A stretch of 64,000 bases of DNA from Halomonas elongata DSM 2581 (GCF_000196875.2 NC_014532.2:372001-436000); one strand, 5' to 3'. Positions 17,660 through 30,120 are shown, counted from the first letter of the stretch. Made by a program: numbers and translations. Notes: a model not told the origin generated them from the letters alone.

Positions 17660-18550
17660 TCAGCCGCGTTCCTCGACCTCGTCCCAGAGTGCGTGGATGA
17701 GTGGGCTCCGCAGGCGGCGGTTGAGCACGCAGAGGCCGACATCATAGTGCGGGAGTTCCGGCTTGACCGGCAGGATCCGTACGCGTTCCGACAGCGGGCT
17801 GGCCTCCAGCACGATGCGGGGCACCACCCCGACGCCGAATCCCAGGCCGACCATGCTGACGATGGCTTCATGGCCGGCGACCTGAGCGTAGATGCGGGGC
17901 GAAATGCCAAGCGCCTTGAACCAGGTGTTGCTGACTTCCCGCGACAGTCCCGATTCGGAGAGCACCATCGGGACATTGCGCCACTGGTCGGCGCTGGGCG
18001 TGCGTGGATCGGCTGGCACCCACTCGTGTTCGTCGCATGGCGCGATGAACACCAGGGGCGAGCGGGTCAGCGACTTGAAGGCGAGCCCTTCGGGCAACTG
18101 CCGGGGGCGTGAGGTGATGGCCATGTCCTCGTTGCCGGCCAGGACCCGTGGCATGGCCTGGGCGGGATCGCCGGTGTGCAGTTTCAGCTCGATGCCCGGA
18201 TAACGGGTGCGAAACTCGCTGAGCAGGTCATAGAGAAAGCTGTAGCTGGCGGTGACCGAGCAGTAGATGCTGATCTCGCCGGTCAGGATATGGGCTTCGC
18301 TCATCAGCGACTGGCGCAGTTGCTCCCACTGCTCCAGGGTGTCCCGAGCATAGGCATGGAAACTGTGCCCTTGTCGGGTCAGGGCCACATGTCGATTGTC
18401 GCGCTCGAACAGCCGGACGCCCAGGCTCTCCTCCAGCTGTTGGATGGAGCGCGAGAGCGTCGAGGGGCTGACGTGGCACGCCTCGCTGGCACGACCGAAG
18501 TGCAGGGTGTCGGCGAGGGTCAAAAAGTGTTTCAGGGGGCGCATGTCCAT
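17660..18550 (-). CDS. ilvY: LysR-type activator IlvY
   Basis: A 296-residue LysR regulator. It has a winged HTH at residues 4-60 (LKHFLTLADTLHFGRASEAC, HVSPSTLSRSIQQLEESLG), then the effector domain with YCSVTASYSFLYDLLSEFR and AGHEAIVSMVGLGFGVGVVP, both diagnostic of IlvY. IlvY activates ilvC when acetolactate or acetohydroxybutyrate accumulates. The MDMRPLKHF start at 18550 aligns with the MDLRDLKTF start of the E. coli protein as I recall it. It is divergent from ilvC, the classic arrangement. Confidence 0.93.
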   Translation of the reverse strand: MDMRPLKHFLTLADTLHFGRASEACHVSPSTLSRSIQQLEESLGVRLFERDNRHVALTRQGHSFHAYARDTLEQWEQLRQSLMSEAHILTGEISIYCSVTASYSFLYDLLSEFRTRYPGIELKLHTGDPAQAMPRVLAGNEDMAITSRPRQLPEGLAFKSLTRSPLVFIAPCDEHEWVPADPRTPSADQWRNVPMVLSESGLSREVSNTWFKALGISPRIYAQVAGHEAIVSMVGLGFGVGVVPRIVLEASPLSERVRILPVKPELPHYDVGLCVLNRRLRSPLIHALWDEVEERG

Positions 18551-18560
18551 GCGCCTTATT

Positions 18561-18608
18561 ATTGCACATATCGGGATGTCACATTGCAAATATAGCGTTT
18601 TACGCAAT
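18561..18608. promoter_or_regulatory. IlvY operator region between ilvY and ilvC
   Basis: ATTGCA occurs at 18561-18566 and 18583-18588, and the inverse GCAAT at 18604-18608, so the half-sites are 21-22 bp apart (two helical turns). The first two bracket TATCGGGATGTCAC; the last two enclose an AT-rich core. This fits tandem LysR-type operators shared by the divergent promoters. Confidence 0.6.
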
Positions 18609-18627
18609 GCGGCCTCTGACGTAGAGT
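18599..18627 (+). promoter_or_regulatory. ilvC promoter
   Basis: TTTACG (18599-18604), 17-bp spacer, TAGAGT (18622-18627). The -35 overlaps the last IlvY half-site, as expected for an activator-dependent promoter. The leader of about 110 nt carries GGGCC/GGCCC and CGCCGCGC/GGCGCG stems. Confidence 0.5.
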
Positions 18628-18706
18628 CGAGTCATCGACAGGGCCAAAGGCCCGCCAGGAATCTCCCAGCGCCGCGCAAGACGGCGCGGGTGGCCATCGA
18701 CGCTGA

Positions 18707-19759
<1,053 letters not shown>

Positions 19760-19781
19760 TCGATCCTGCGGGTGGCAGATC

Positions 19782-19811
19782 AACGGGGGCGCGGTTATTC
19801 GCGCCCCCGTT
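19782..19811 (+). terminator. Strong hairpin after ilvC
   Basis: AACGGGGGCGCG (19782-19793) and CGCGCCCCCGTT (19800-19811) form a perfect 12-bp stem with a GTTATT loop. There is almost no T-run, so termination may be partial and some read-through into pssA is possible. Confidence 0.6.
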
Positions 19812-19896
19812 GCGTATTCGGATGCAATGTACCGTGAGCCATCCCGGCTGCTGCGTGTAGAATGAGCGGTACCTTCAGCCGCAATGGAAGACACTG

Positions 19897-20733
19897 ATGA
19901 GCCAAGACCCCAGCAACGGCGAACGCGACAGGCGTGAATCGAATGACGAGGATCTGGCCGCGACCTTCGTTCGCGAGTCGGAAGTGGTCGAGGAGGCGCT
20001 GGAGGATGGCAAGAAGGTGAAGCGCAGGGGAATCTACCTGCTGCCCAACCTGTTCACGACATCGGCGCTGTTTTCCGGCTTCTTCGCCGTGGTGGCCGCC
20101 ATCAATGGCGACTTCACGGCCGCCTCGATCGCCATCTTCATCGCCATGGCCCTCGACGGGCTGGATGGCCGGGTCGCTCGACTCACCAATACCCAAAGCG
20201 ATTTCGGGGCCGAGTACGACAGTCTCTCCGATATGCTTTCCTTCGGTGTGGCTCCCGGGCTCGTTTCCTTCATCTGGATCCTCCAGGACGTCGGCAAGAC
20301 CGGCTGGGTCGTGGCCTTTCTCTACGTGGCCTGTGCGGCGCTTCGCCTGGCGCGATTCAATGTGCAGATCGGCAGCGTCGACAAGAAGTGGTTCATCGGC
20401 CTGCCCAGTCCGTCGGCTGCCGCCGTGGTGGCCGCGAGTGTCTGGACTTTCCACAGCTTCGATGCCGAGGCCTTCGGCTTCAAACTCTGGATGCTGTTCC
20501 TCGTCGGGGCCGCCGGAGTACTGATGGTCAGCAATATCCGCTACTACAGTTTCAAGGATATCGACCTCAAGGGCCCCGTGCCCTTCGTCATGCTGCTGGC
20601 CATCGTGCTGGGGTTCGTGGTCATTTCCATCGAACCTTCCCTGATGCTGTTGCTGTTGTTCGGCACCTATGTGGCCTCGGGACCCGTGCTGGCCGTGTGG
20701 CGCAAGCTGCGTACGCCGAGTCAGAAGCCCTGA
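19897..20733 (+). CDS. pssA: CDP-diacylglycerol--serine O-phosphatidyltransferase
   Basis: A 278-residue membrane enzyme making phosphatidylserine, the precursor of phosphatidylethanolamine. The CDP-alcohol phosphatidyltransferase signature D-G-x2-D-G-x-A-R-x8-G-x3-D-x3-D is intact (DGLDGRVARLT...FGAEYDSLSD). There are about seven or eight hydrophobic segments after a charged N-terminal region (residues 1-45). It follows ilvC, an order common in related genera. A TAGAAT-like -10 (GTGTAGAAT) lies about 40 bp upstream of the ATG, so it may have its own promoter. Confidence 0.93.
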   Translation: MSQDPSNGERDRRESNDEDLAATFVRESEVVEEALEDGKKVKRRGIYLLPNLFTTSALFSGFFAVVAAINGDFTAASIAIFIAMALDGLDGRVARLTNTQSDFGAEYDSLSDMLSFGVAPGLVSFIWILQDVGKTGWVVAFLYVACAALRLARFNVQIGSVDKKWFIGLPSPSAAAVVAASVWTFHSFDAEAFGFKLWMLFLVGAAGVLMVSNIRYYSFKDIDLKGPVPFVMLLAIVLGFVVISIEPSLMLLLLFGTYVASGPVLAVWRKLRTPSQKP

Positions 20734-20757
20734 CGAAAGCCGCACTATCCAGGCCCG

Positions 20758-20782
20758 AACGCCCGCCTCGAGCGGGCGTTTT
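20758..20782 (+). terminator. Rho-independent terminator after pssA
   Basis: AACGCCCGC and GCGGGCG form a stem around CTCGA, followed by TTTT. Confidence 0.85.
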
Positions 20783-20804
20783 CGTCGCCGGCCGGGGCGC
20801 GAGG

Positions 20805-20844
20805 TTGTCCACAGTCGGTTTGTGCCGCGAGGGGTTGTGGATAA
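20805..20844. promoter_or_regulatory. Pair of DnaA-box-like sites upstream of the rRNA operon
   Basis: TTGTCCACA at 20805-20813 differs from the DnaA box TTATCCACA at one base. TGTGGATAA at 20836-20844 is the exact complement of TTATCCACA. The two face each other 22 bp apart, about 50 bp upstream of the first rRNA promoter. Confidence 0.5.
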
Positions 20845-20892
20845 ACTGTCATCGGCTTGCTATCTTTTCTTCACGTTCTTGTCGCAAAGGGC

Positions 20893-20921
20893 TTGCATCG
20901 CCGGCCTGATATCCGTAAAGT
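20893..20921 (+). promoter_or_regulatory. rRNA operon promoter P1
   Basis: TTGCAT (20893-20898), 17-bp spacer, TAAAGT (20916-20921). It is the most upstream of three regularly built promoters before the 16S gene. Confidence 0.6.
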
Positions 20922-21021
20922 ACGCATCCGCTGCCGGCGACGGGCAACGTTGCAGGCGGTGAAGGGTGGCAGAAGCGCCTGTTTTTCTTAGGGTTTTTCG
21001 AATCGCTTCGGAATTCGCCGG

Positions 21022-21049
21022 TTGACAGGAACGCCGATTTCGGTAAAAT
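21022..21049 (+). promoter_or_regulatory. rRNA operon promoter P2
   Basis: Consensus TTGACA (21022-21027), 16-bp spacer, TAAAAT (21044-21049), followed by a GC-rich discriminator GCTCGCC. The 16-bp spacer and GC discriminator are typical of stringently controlled rRNA promoters. Confidence 0.8.
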
Positions 21050-21133
21050 GCTCGCCACTCGCTACCGAGCTCACAGAGAGCTCAGTTCGGAGTCGCCTCA
21101 ACGAGGTTTGCGTCGCTCTCGGCAAGATCGAGC

Positions 21134-21161
21134 TTGACGCCAGGCGCCGAATCGGTAGAAT
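21134..21161 (+). promoter_or_regulatory. rRNA operon promoter P3
   Basis: TTGACG (21134-21139), 16-bp spacer, TAGAAT (21156-21161). Same geometry as P2, about 110 bp further downstream. Confidence 0.7.
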
Positions 21162-21206
21162 ACGCCTTCCTCACGAGGCGCTGCGCCACGGGCCAGCAAC
21201 GTGAGA

Positions 21207-21220
21207 TGCTCTTTAACAAT
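21207..21220 (+). promoter_or_regulatory. boxA antitermination site in the rRNA leader
   Basis: TGCTCTTTAACAAT is the canonical boxA that recruits the NusB/NusE antitermination complex. It lies just upstream of the 16S processing stem. A second copy is at 23436-23447. Confidence 0.85.
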
Positions 21221-21247
21221 CGATCAGGTAATTCATGTGGGCGCTTG
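21221..21247 (+). other. Left arm of the 16S RNase III processing stalk
   Basis: CGATCAGGTAATTCAT (21221-21236) is perfectly complementary to 22929-22944 downstream of 16S. After a one-base bulge, GTGGGCGCTTG (21237-21247) pairs with 22917-22927 using two G-U wobbles. Together they give a stem of about 27 bp bracketing 16S. Within the leader, CGCTTGTC/GACAAGCG (21242-21249/21281-21288) and TCGGTGAC/GTCACCGA (21256-21263/21266-21273) are alternative local hairpins. Confidence 0.8.
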
Positions 21248-21354
21248 TCGGGATGTCGGTGACCAGTCACCGAAAATCAAGACAAGCGACTCGTCAAACG
21301 AGACGTTTGAATCTTGAACCAGGTTTGGTTCCGCCTAAGGAACTATCAGACTTT

Positions 21355-22892
<1,538 letters not shown>

Positions 22893-22987
22893 ATCGACGA
22901 CGTCACCGGCACTCGGCAAGTGCTCACAATGAATTACCTGATCGGCCAGAGCAAAGACTGTTTGGGTAGAGACCCAGCGTGACCCTA

Positions 22988-23063
22988 GGGTATTCGCTCA
23001 GTTGGTGAGAGCGCACCCCCTGACCTTTGTGGAAAGGAGGGTGAGGTCGGCAAGCCGACCGTG
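22988..23063 (+). pseudogene. Degenerate tRNA-Ile-like segment in the 16S-23S spacer
   Basis: This stretch repeats parts of the tRNA-Ile that follows. GCTCAGTTGGT-GAGAGCGCACCCC matches the D-arm and anticodon 5' strand, and AGGGTGAGGTCGGCA matches the 3' anticodon strand, variable loop and T-stem start. The 7-nt anticodon loop is replaced by a longer sequence (CTGACCTTTGTGGAAAGG), and no acceptor stem or CCA can be formed. It reads as a decayed duplicate of tRNA-Ile. Confidence 0.65.
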
Positions 23064-23088
23064 TTCCGTCAATGAGAGGATAGGTGTT

Positions 23089-23165
<77 letters not shown>

Positions 23166-23185
23166 ATTTTATCCAGTTCTGCGTT

Positions 23186-23226
23186 ATTTTGTGACTTGCC
23201 TAGCAGGCTAGGCGATGCCACAAAAT
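23186..23226 (+). other. Hairpin between tRNA-Ile and tRNA-Ala
   Basis: ATTTTGTG (23186-23193) pairs with CACAAAAT (23219-23226), and inside it GCCTAG (23198-23203) pairs with CTAGGC (23208-23213). It probably shapes tRNA release from the precursor. Confidence 0.5.
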
Positions 23227-23274
23227 GCCTTGACCTGAATAAAATTCTCCATGTCACGTATGACGGGCATCAGA

Positions 23275-23350
23275 GGGGCCTTAGCTCAGCTGGGAGAGCG
23301 CCTGCCTTGCACGCAGGAGGTCACCGGTTCGATCCCGGTAGGCTCCACCA
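23275..23350 (+). tRNA. alaT: tRNA-Ala (TGC)
   Basis: 76 nt with encoded CCA. The acceptor stem is GGGGCCT/AGGCTCC (wobble closing), the D-arm has TTAGCTCAGCTGGGAGAGC, the anticodon stem CCTGC/GCAGG encloses CTTGCAC with TGC at 23308-23310, and the T-loop is TTCGATC. It is the second spacer tRNA of the operon. Confidence 0.97.
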
Positions 23351-23435
23351 CCCCGACAGTTGATGTGACAAGACCAGTCGCAAGTTTGTAGAAGGAAAGG
23401 TTTCTACTGACTTCCGACTGTTCTTCGAACAGTCG

Positions 23436-23447
23436 CTCTTTAACAAT
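23436..23447 (+). promoter_or_regulatory. Second boxA, upstream of 23S
   Basis: GCTCTTTAACAA repeats the boxA core of the leader and allows antitermination through the 23S gene. Confidence 0.75.
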
Positions 23448-23555
23448 GTAATCCTGCTGACAGTTCCTTTCGAAAGAAAGGACATATGAGATACGTCTCA
23501 AGCGTATCCGGCAATTGTCGTTGAGTCATCGCGACCAGACTCCTTCGGGTTATAT
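23444..23555 (+). other. Left arm of the 23S processing stalk
   Basis: CAATGTAATCCTGCTGAC (23444-23461) pairs with 26500-26517 using two wobbles. GATACGTCTC pairs with GAGACGTATC downstream. CCAGACTCCTT, GGG and TTATAT before 23S pair with ATATAA, CCC and AAGGAGTCTGG after it (26443-26465). These nested stems bring both ends of 23S together for RNase III. Confidence 0.75.
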
Positions 23556-26444
<2,889 letters not shown>

Positions 26445-26525
26445 ATAACACCCAAGGAGTCTGGATGACAGACGACGCCGGGTACGCGAGAGACGTATCG
26501 TCAGCAGGGTTGCATTGATGTTTTT

Positions 26526-26644
26526 CGCCTGACGACCATAGCGAGCGGGCACCACCTGAACCCATGCCGAACTCAGCAGTGAAACCGCTCAGCGCCGATG
26601 GTAGTGTGGGAGTTCCCATGCGAGAGTAGGTCATCGTCAGGCAC
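26526..26644 (+). rRNA. rrf: 5S ribosomal RNA
   Basis: About 119 nt. The ends GCCTGACG and CGTCAGGC pair as helix I, and the conserved CCCATGCCGAACTCAG and GATGGTAGTGTGGG blocks are present. Only one 5S copy follows 23S. Confidence 0.95.
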
Positions 26645-26651
26645 TTATCTG

Positions 26652-26684
26652 AAAAATCCCCCGGTATCCCCGGGGGATTTTTTT
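26652..26684 (+). terminator. Terminator of the rRNA operon
   Basis: ATCCCCCG and CGGGGGAT form a GC stem flanked by five A residues on the left and seven T residues on the right. It is a strong intrinsic terminator. Confidence 0.9.
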
Positions 26685-26699
26685 ATGTCAGTACGATGG

Positions 26700-26961
26700 G
26701 CTGTCATCGCATGCGACCCGTTCACCGGGAGTGAACGGGAACCGTCTTGAGACGGGCCCTTGGGGCGAGTCTCAGGGAGGAGACGAGTCGAGTCGGGTGA
26801 GCGCCGCTCGGACAAGGTATTGCCTTGTCAGGCGCGAACGGGCGAGGTGGAAAGCCGCGATGCGGCGTCCCGAGCCCAGGCTCCAGGCCACGGCGTGGCC
26901 GTGGAGGCGTCAGGCATCTATCCCGAGAAAACCCCGGCTTCACGCGAAGTCGGGGTTTTTT
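26700..26961 (+). ncRNA. Candidate structured RNA downstream of the rRNA operon
   Basis: No credible coding sequence is present, but at least six consecutive local hairpins can form: CCCGTTCAC/GTGAACGGG (26717-26739), CCGTC/GACGG with TTGA loop (26742-26755), GTCTC/GAGAC (26769-26784), GACAAGG/CCTTGTC (26811-26829), GCCGC/GCGGC (26854-26866) and CCACGG/CCGTGG (26888-26904). The stretch ends in a textbook terminator. It does not match RNase P RNA, tmRNA, 6S or SRP RNA by motif. No clear promoter is seen, so it could also be processed from the rRNA transcript. Confidence 0.4.
26929..26961 (+). terminator. Terminator ending the structured segment
   Basis: AACCCCG-G-CTTC and GAAG-T-CGGGGTT pair around ACGC, with a run of six T residues at 26956-26961. 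Because the rRNA operon already has its own terminator, this second one implies a separate transcript or read-through control. The following 227 bp up to the lipoprotein gene show only a weak promoter-like TTGGCA-17-CTAGGGT (27109-27138). Confidence 0.85.
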
Positions 26962-27188
26962 CATGTCTGGAAGAAAAGTCTAAAAAAGATGATGATGGTA
27001 CAGGTCGTTCGCGCCATGTATCGAGGAATGTCATGGTGACGCTGCTTGGCGACGTCGGATTCAGAATGTTGAAGGATCATGGAGCGGTCCGGCAAAGGCC
27101 TGAATCGGTTGGCAAGTTGCGGCAAGGACGGCTAGGGTGAACAGGCACTACCCCGATGGATATCAACGGTGATCTCAGGAGGAGCACG

Positions 27189-27695
27189 ATGAAACAGCAA
27201 ATTCTGCGCAAGCTGGCCTTGATGCTGCTGGTCGGTACGGCTACGGCGGGATTGGCGGCCTGTAGCGACGATGACGCAGGCTCGGAGTCAGCGGGAGAGA
27301 ACACCGAGCAGGCGGCGGATGAGGCCGCGCAGAGCGCCGAGGAAACCGCTGGCGATGCCGAGTCGGCGATGGATGAGGCTGCCGCGGAGACCGAGCAGGC
27401 GGCTGACGAGGCGGCGGAAAGCGCCGACCAGACCATGGACGAAGCCGGTGAGGCTGCCGAGGGTGCGGCCAATGACGCGGAATCCGCCATGGATTCAGCA
27501 GCGGAAAGCACCGAAGAAGCCGTTAACGATGCCGGCGAGGCAATGGATTCGGCTGCCGAGAACGCTAATCAGGCCGTGGAAGATGCTGGTGAAAGCGTCG
27601 GAGATGCGGTTGATGACACCATGAACAGTGCCGGTGAGGCCATGGAGGATGCCGGGGAGCAGACTCAGGAAGCCGCCGACGAGACGCAGCAATAA
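27189..27695 (+). CDS. Highly acidic low-complexity lipoprotein
   Basis: A 168-residue predicted lipoprotein: basic N-terminus, hydrophobic stretch LALMLLVGTATAG, lipobox LAAC. The mature part uses only Ala, Asp, Glu, Ser, Gly, Thr, Asn, Gln, Met and Val, with no Lys, Arg, His, aromatic, Pro or further Cys. An 18-residue repeat is visible (DAESAMDEAAAETEQAAD, DAESAMDSAAESTEEAVN, DAGEAMDSAAENANQAVE), which predicts a long amphipathic helix. AGGAGG precedes ATG 27189. A role in the periplasm (spacer, osmotic or surface charge) is conceivable but unproven. Confidence 0.85.
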   Translation: MKQQILRKLALMLLVGTATAGLAACSDDDAGSESAGENTEQAADEAAQSAEETAGDAESAMDEAAAETEQAADEAAESADQTMDEAGEAAEGAANDAESAMDSAAESTEEAVNDAGEAMDSAAENANQAVEDAGESVGDAVDDTMNSAGEAMEDAGEQTQEAADETQQ

Positions 27696-27723
27696 ACTGT
27701 CGCTCTCGTACGCTGTACAGACG

Positions 27724-27750
27724 AAAGGCCGGGCATTTGCCCGGCCTTTT
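27724..27750. terminator. Bidirectional terminator
   Basis: AAAGGCCGGGC (27724-27734), ATTT loop, GCCCGGCCTTTT (27739-27750). It has T-runs on both strands and serves the converging lipoprotein and Tim44-like genes. Confidence 0.85.
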
Positions 27751-27790
27751 GCATTGATGGACACCTTTCGTCGACAGGTGTCGCCTGTGA

Positions 27791-28609
27791 TCAGATGGCG
27801 GGGTTCTGTTCGATGCCCTGCACGTACCAGGGAGCGCCGTCGCGAAGATCGCGGACCAGATGCCAGGTCTCGTTGAATTCGTTTTGTGCGCCGTTCTCGT
27901 CGAGGATGCCGTGGAACAGCACTGTCGCCTCGGCCTGCTGATCGGTTTCACGCACGCTGCCGAGCTCCGCGATGAGGCGTACGATCTCGGTGCGATTGTT
28001 GGCAGGATGTTGTTCGCGTTCCTGGCGCAGCAAGTTGTAGAGCTCCGGCGTGACGTAGTCCTGGATCAGGGTGAAGTCGTTGTTGTCCCAGGCGCGTTGC
28101 AGCGTCATGAAATGCTCCTTGGCACCGCCCAGGAAGCGTTCCCTGTCGAACCATGCAGGTTCGTCGCCGATGTGCGTCGTGCCGCCCAGGGAGGCGGAGG
28201 ACTGGAATGCCTGAGCGTCGGCTTCGCGGGAGGCCTGGGAGGTGGTGCCATTCGCGCCTGCCATGGCGGTACGGCGGCGGGCCAGCAGGCGGAAGAGCAG
28301 GAAGGCAGCGCCGGCGATCAGCAGGATATCCATCAGGCGCAATTCATCGAAGGCGCCACCGAAGAACAGCGAAGCCAAGAGCCCGCCCGCCAGGAGCCCG
28401 GCAAAGGGGCCGGCGAAGCGCGATAGTCCGCTGGAAGGCTTGCGCTGGGGCGCCGCGGTGGAGCGGGGCGTGCTGGTGTTCTGGGAATTGATGGTTCGGG
28501 AATAGCTGCCGACGCTCTTGCCGCCCCCCAGGCGGCGCGCATCGGCATGGTCGACGGCGAGGCCGAAGCCGAACATGCCGACGATGAGCATGACGAGGAA
28601 GTGACGCAT
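27791..28609 (-). CDS. Tim44-like domain membrane protein
   Basis: A 272-residue protein with a signal-like N-terminus (LVMLIVGMFGFGLA), a low-complexity Ser/Thr/Pro region, then two transmembrane helices (GPFAGLLAGGLLASLFFGG and LMDILLIAGAAFLLFRLLAR). The C-terminal Tim44-like domain (about 150-272) includes FLGGAKEHFMTLQRAWDNND and YVTPELYNLL and ends with WYVQGIEQNP. Similar bacterial proteins are annotated as Tim44/calcium-binding import-like; the function in bacteria is not settled. It is divergent from the isochorismatase-family gene. Confidence 0.85.
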   Translation of the reverse strand: MRHFLVMLIVGMFGFGLAVDHADARRLGGGKSVGSYSRTINSQNTSTPRSTAAPQRKPSSGLSRFAGPFAGLLAGGLLASLFFGGAFDELRLMDILLIAGAAFLLFRLLARRRTAMAGANGTTSQASREADAQAFQSSASLGGTTHIGDEPAWFDRERFLGGAKEHFMTLQRAWDNNDFTLIQDYVTPELYNLLRQEREQHPANNRTEIVRLIAELGSVRETDQQAEATVLFHGILDENGAQNEFNETWHLVRDLRDGAPWYVQGIEQNPAI

Positions 28610-28715
28610 CGAGGATCTCCGTGGTGGCCTTGGGGCCGGTTGTCTTTCGGAGCTGATATTCTAGCGATTAAGCTGGTATCGAGCACCGCCTATATCTTTC
28701 GCTTCGGAGACCGTC

Positions 28716-29291
28716 ATGCGCATGCACCGGGATACGAGTCTGTTGTTGATCGTCGATCTGCAGGTTGGCCTGCTGCCGGTGCTCGCGACCGGAGAGCAGG
28801 CGGTCGAGGAGGCCTCATGGATGGGCGGTGTGGCCGAGGCGCTGGGTGTCCTGGTATGGCTGACCGAGCAGTATCCGGAAGGGCTGGGGGAGAGTGTGCC
28901 GTCCCTGTTGGCGTCGCTCGAGAATCCCCGAGTGTGGCGGAAGACGCATTTCAATGCCCATGCCGAGCCGGATTTCGCCGATGCCCTGGCAGATACCGGG
29001 CGCCGGCAGATCGTGCTGTGCGGTGCCGAGGCGCACATCTGTGTCTTGCAGACCGGTCTGGCGTTGCTCGAGGCGGGGTATCGTGTCGCCTGGCTGACGG
29101 AAGCTGCGAGTAGTCGGCGTCCGGCAGAGGCGAGCCTGGCCCGGCAGCGGGTGGAGAGGGCCGGCGCCCAGGCGGTGAGCGCCGACATGGTGGCCTATGA
29201 ATGGCTGGAGCGCTGCGACGATGCCCGCTTCAAGGACATCCATCGGCGTTTTCTCAAGGAACGCGCGTCGCGTCCCCTGTGTTTCGACTAG
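28716..29291 (+). CDS. Isochorismatase-family cysteine hydrolase
   Basis: A 191-residue member of the isochorismatase-like hydrolases. The presumed catalytic triad residues are Asp in LLIVDLQVGLLP (residue 14), Lys in VWRKTHFNAH and Cys in LCGAEAHICVLQTGLALLE. Members hydrolyse small amides or vinyl ethers; the YcaC/nicotinamidase-type subgroup without known substrate fits best. The ATG at 28716 precedes a second in-frame ATG two codons on. The stop codon merges with the palindrome at 29291. Confidence 0.8.
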   Translation: MRMHRDTSLLLIVDLQVGLLPVLATGEQAVEEASWMGGVAEALGVLVWLTEQYPEGLGESVPSLLASLENPRVWRKTHFNAHAEPDFADALADTGRRQIVLCGAEAHICVLQTGLALLEAGYRVAWLTEAASSRRPAEASLARQRVERAGAQAVSADMVAYEWLERCDDARFKDIHRRFLKERASRPLCFD

Positions 29292-29338
29292 GCCTTGTTT
29301 GAAAAGTCGACGAGCGTAGGCACTTTTCGGACAATGCC
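29291..29338. repeat. Palindromic intergenic element
   Basis: GGCCTTGTTTGAAAAGT (29291-29307) and ACTTTTCGGACAATGCC (29322-29338) form a 17-bp imperfect stem with a 14-nt loop. The element fills exactly the space between the stops of two converging genes. A partial copy lies at 4317-4344. Confidence 0.7.
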
Positions 29339-30120
29339 TAGGTGCGGTCCCGCTCGTCCCGGCAAAAGACCAGGGTATCGCCTTCCGAAATGGCGGCATT
29401 GAAGCGATAGCCGGCGACATCGAAATCCTTGAGTGCCTCGGAATCATCCACGCGCTGCCGGATCATCCAGGCGGCCATCAAGCCTCGGGCCTTCTTGGCG
29501 TAGAAGCTGATCATCTTGTACTGACCGTTCTTCTCATCCTTGAAGACTGGCGTGATGACCCGGGCATTCAAGCGCTTGGCATCGATGGACTTGAAATATT
29601 CATTGGAGGCGAGATTGACCAGCACCGCGCTGCCGCTGTCGGCAATGGCACGGTCGAGAGCGGCGGTCAGCTCGTCGCGCCAGAAGGCATACAGGTCCTT
29701 GCCGGCGGGATTCGCCAGCTTGGTGCCCATCTCCAGGCGGTAGGGCTGGATGAGATCCAGAGGCCGCAGCAGGCCGTACAGGCCGGAGAGGATCCGCAGA
29801 TGATCCTGGGCGAAGGCATTGTCGGCGGCGTCGAAACGCTCGGCTTCCAGTCCGACATAGACATCGCCCTGGAAGGCCTGGGCAGCCGGCTTGGCGTTGT
29901 CCGGGGTGAAGGGCGTGTGCCATTCCGCGAAGCGTGCCGCGTTGAGTCCGGCAATCTTGTCGCTGACCCCCATCAAGTCGCTGATCTGCTGAGGCGACAG
30001 GTCCCGCAGGATATCGATCAGTGTCTGGCTGCGCTCGAGGTAGTCCGGCTGGGTGTGCCGGGAGGTGGTGGCCGGCGTCTCGAAGTCCAGTTTCTTGGCC
30101 GGGGAAATCACGCTCAGCAT
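29338..30120 (-). CDS. yaaA: Peroxide stress protein YaaA
   Basis: A 260-residue UPF0246/DUF328 protein. In E. coli YaaA lowers free intracellular iron during H2O2 stress and has DNA-binding ability. The N-terminus [14 protein letters not shown], the [21 protein letters not shown] region, YRLEMGTKL and the [12 protein letters not shown] block are diagnostic. A TATAAT -10 on the minus strand (30151-30156) sits just upstream, so it likely has its own promoter after the tas-like gene. Confidence 0.93.
   Translation of the reverse strand: MLSVISPAKKLDFETPATTSRHTQPDYLERSQTLIDILRDLSPQQISDLMGVSDKIAGLNAARFAEWHTPFTPDNAKPAAQAFQGDVYVGLEAERFDAADNAFAQDHLRILSGLYGLLRPLDLIQPYRLEMGTKLANPAGKDLYAFWRDELTAALDRAIADSGSAVLVNLASNEYFKSIDAKRLNARVITPVFKDEKNGQYKMISFYAKKARGLMAAWMIRQRVDDSEALKDFDVAGYRFNAAISEGDTLVFCRDERDRT

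Noticed and set aside
26731..27140. Open frames of 100-126 codons in the region after the rRNA operon
   Set aside because: They run across hairpins and a perfect terminator, lack ribosome sites and have low-information composition; an RNA explanation is preferred.
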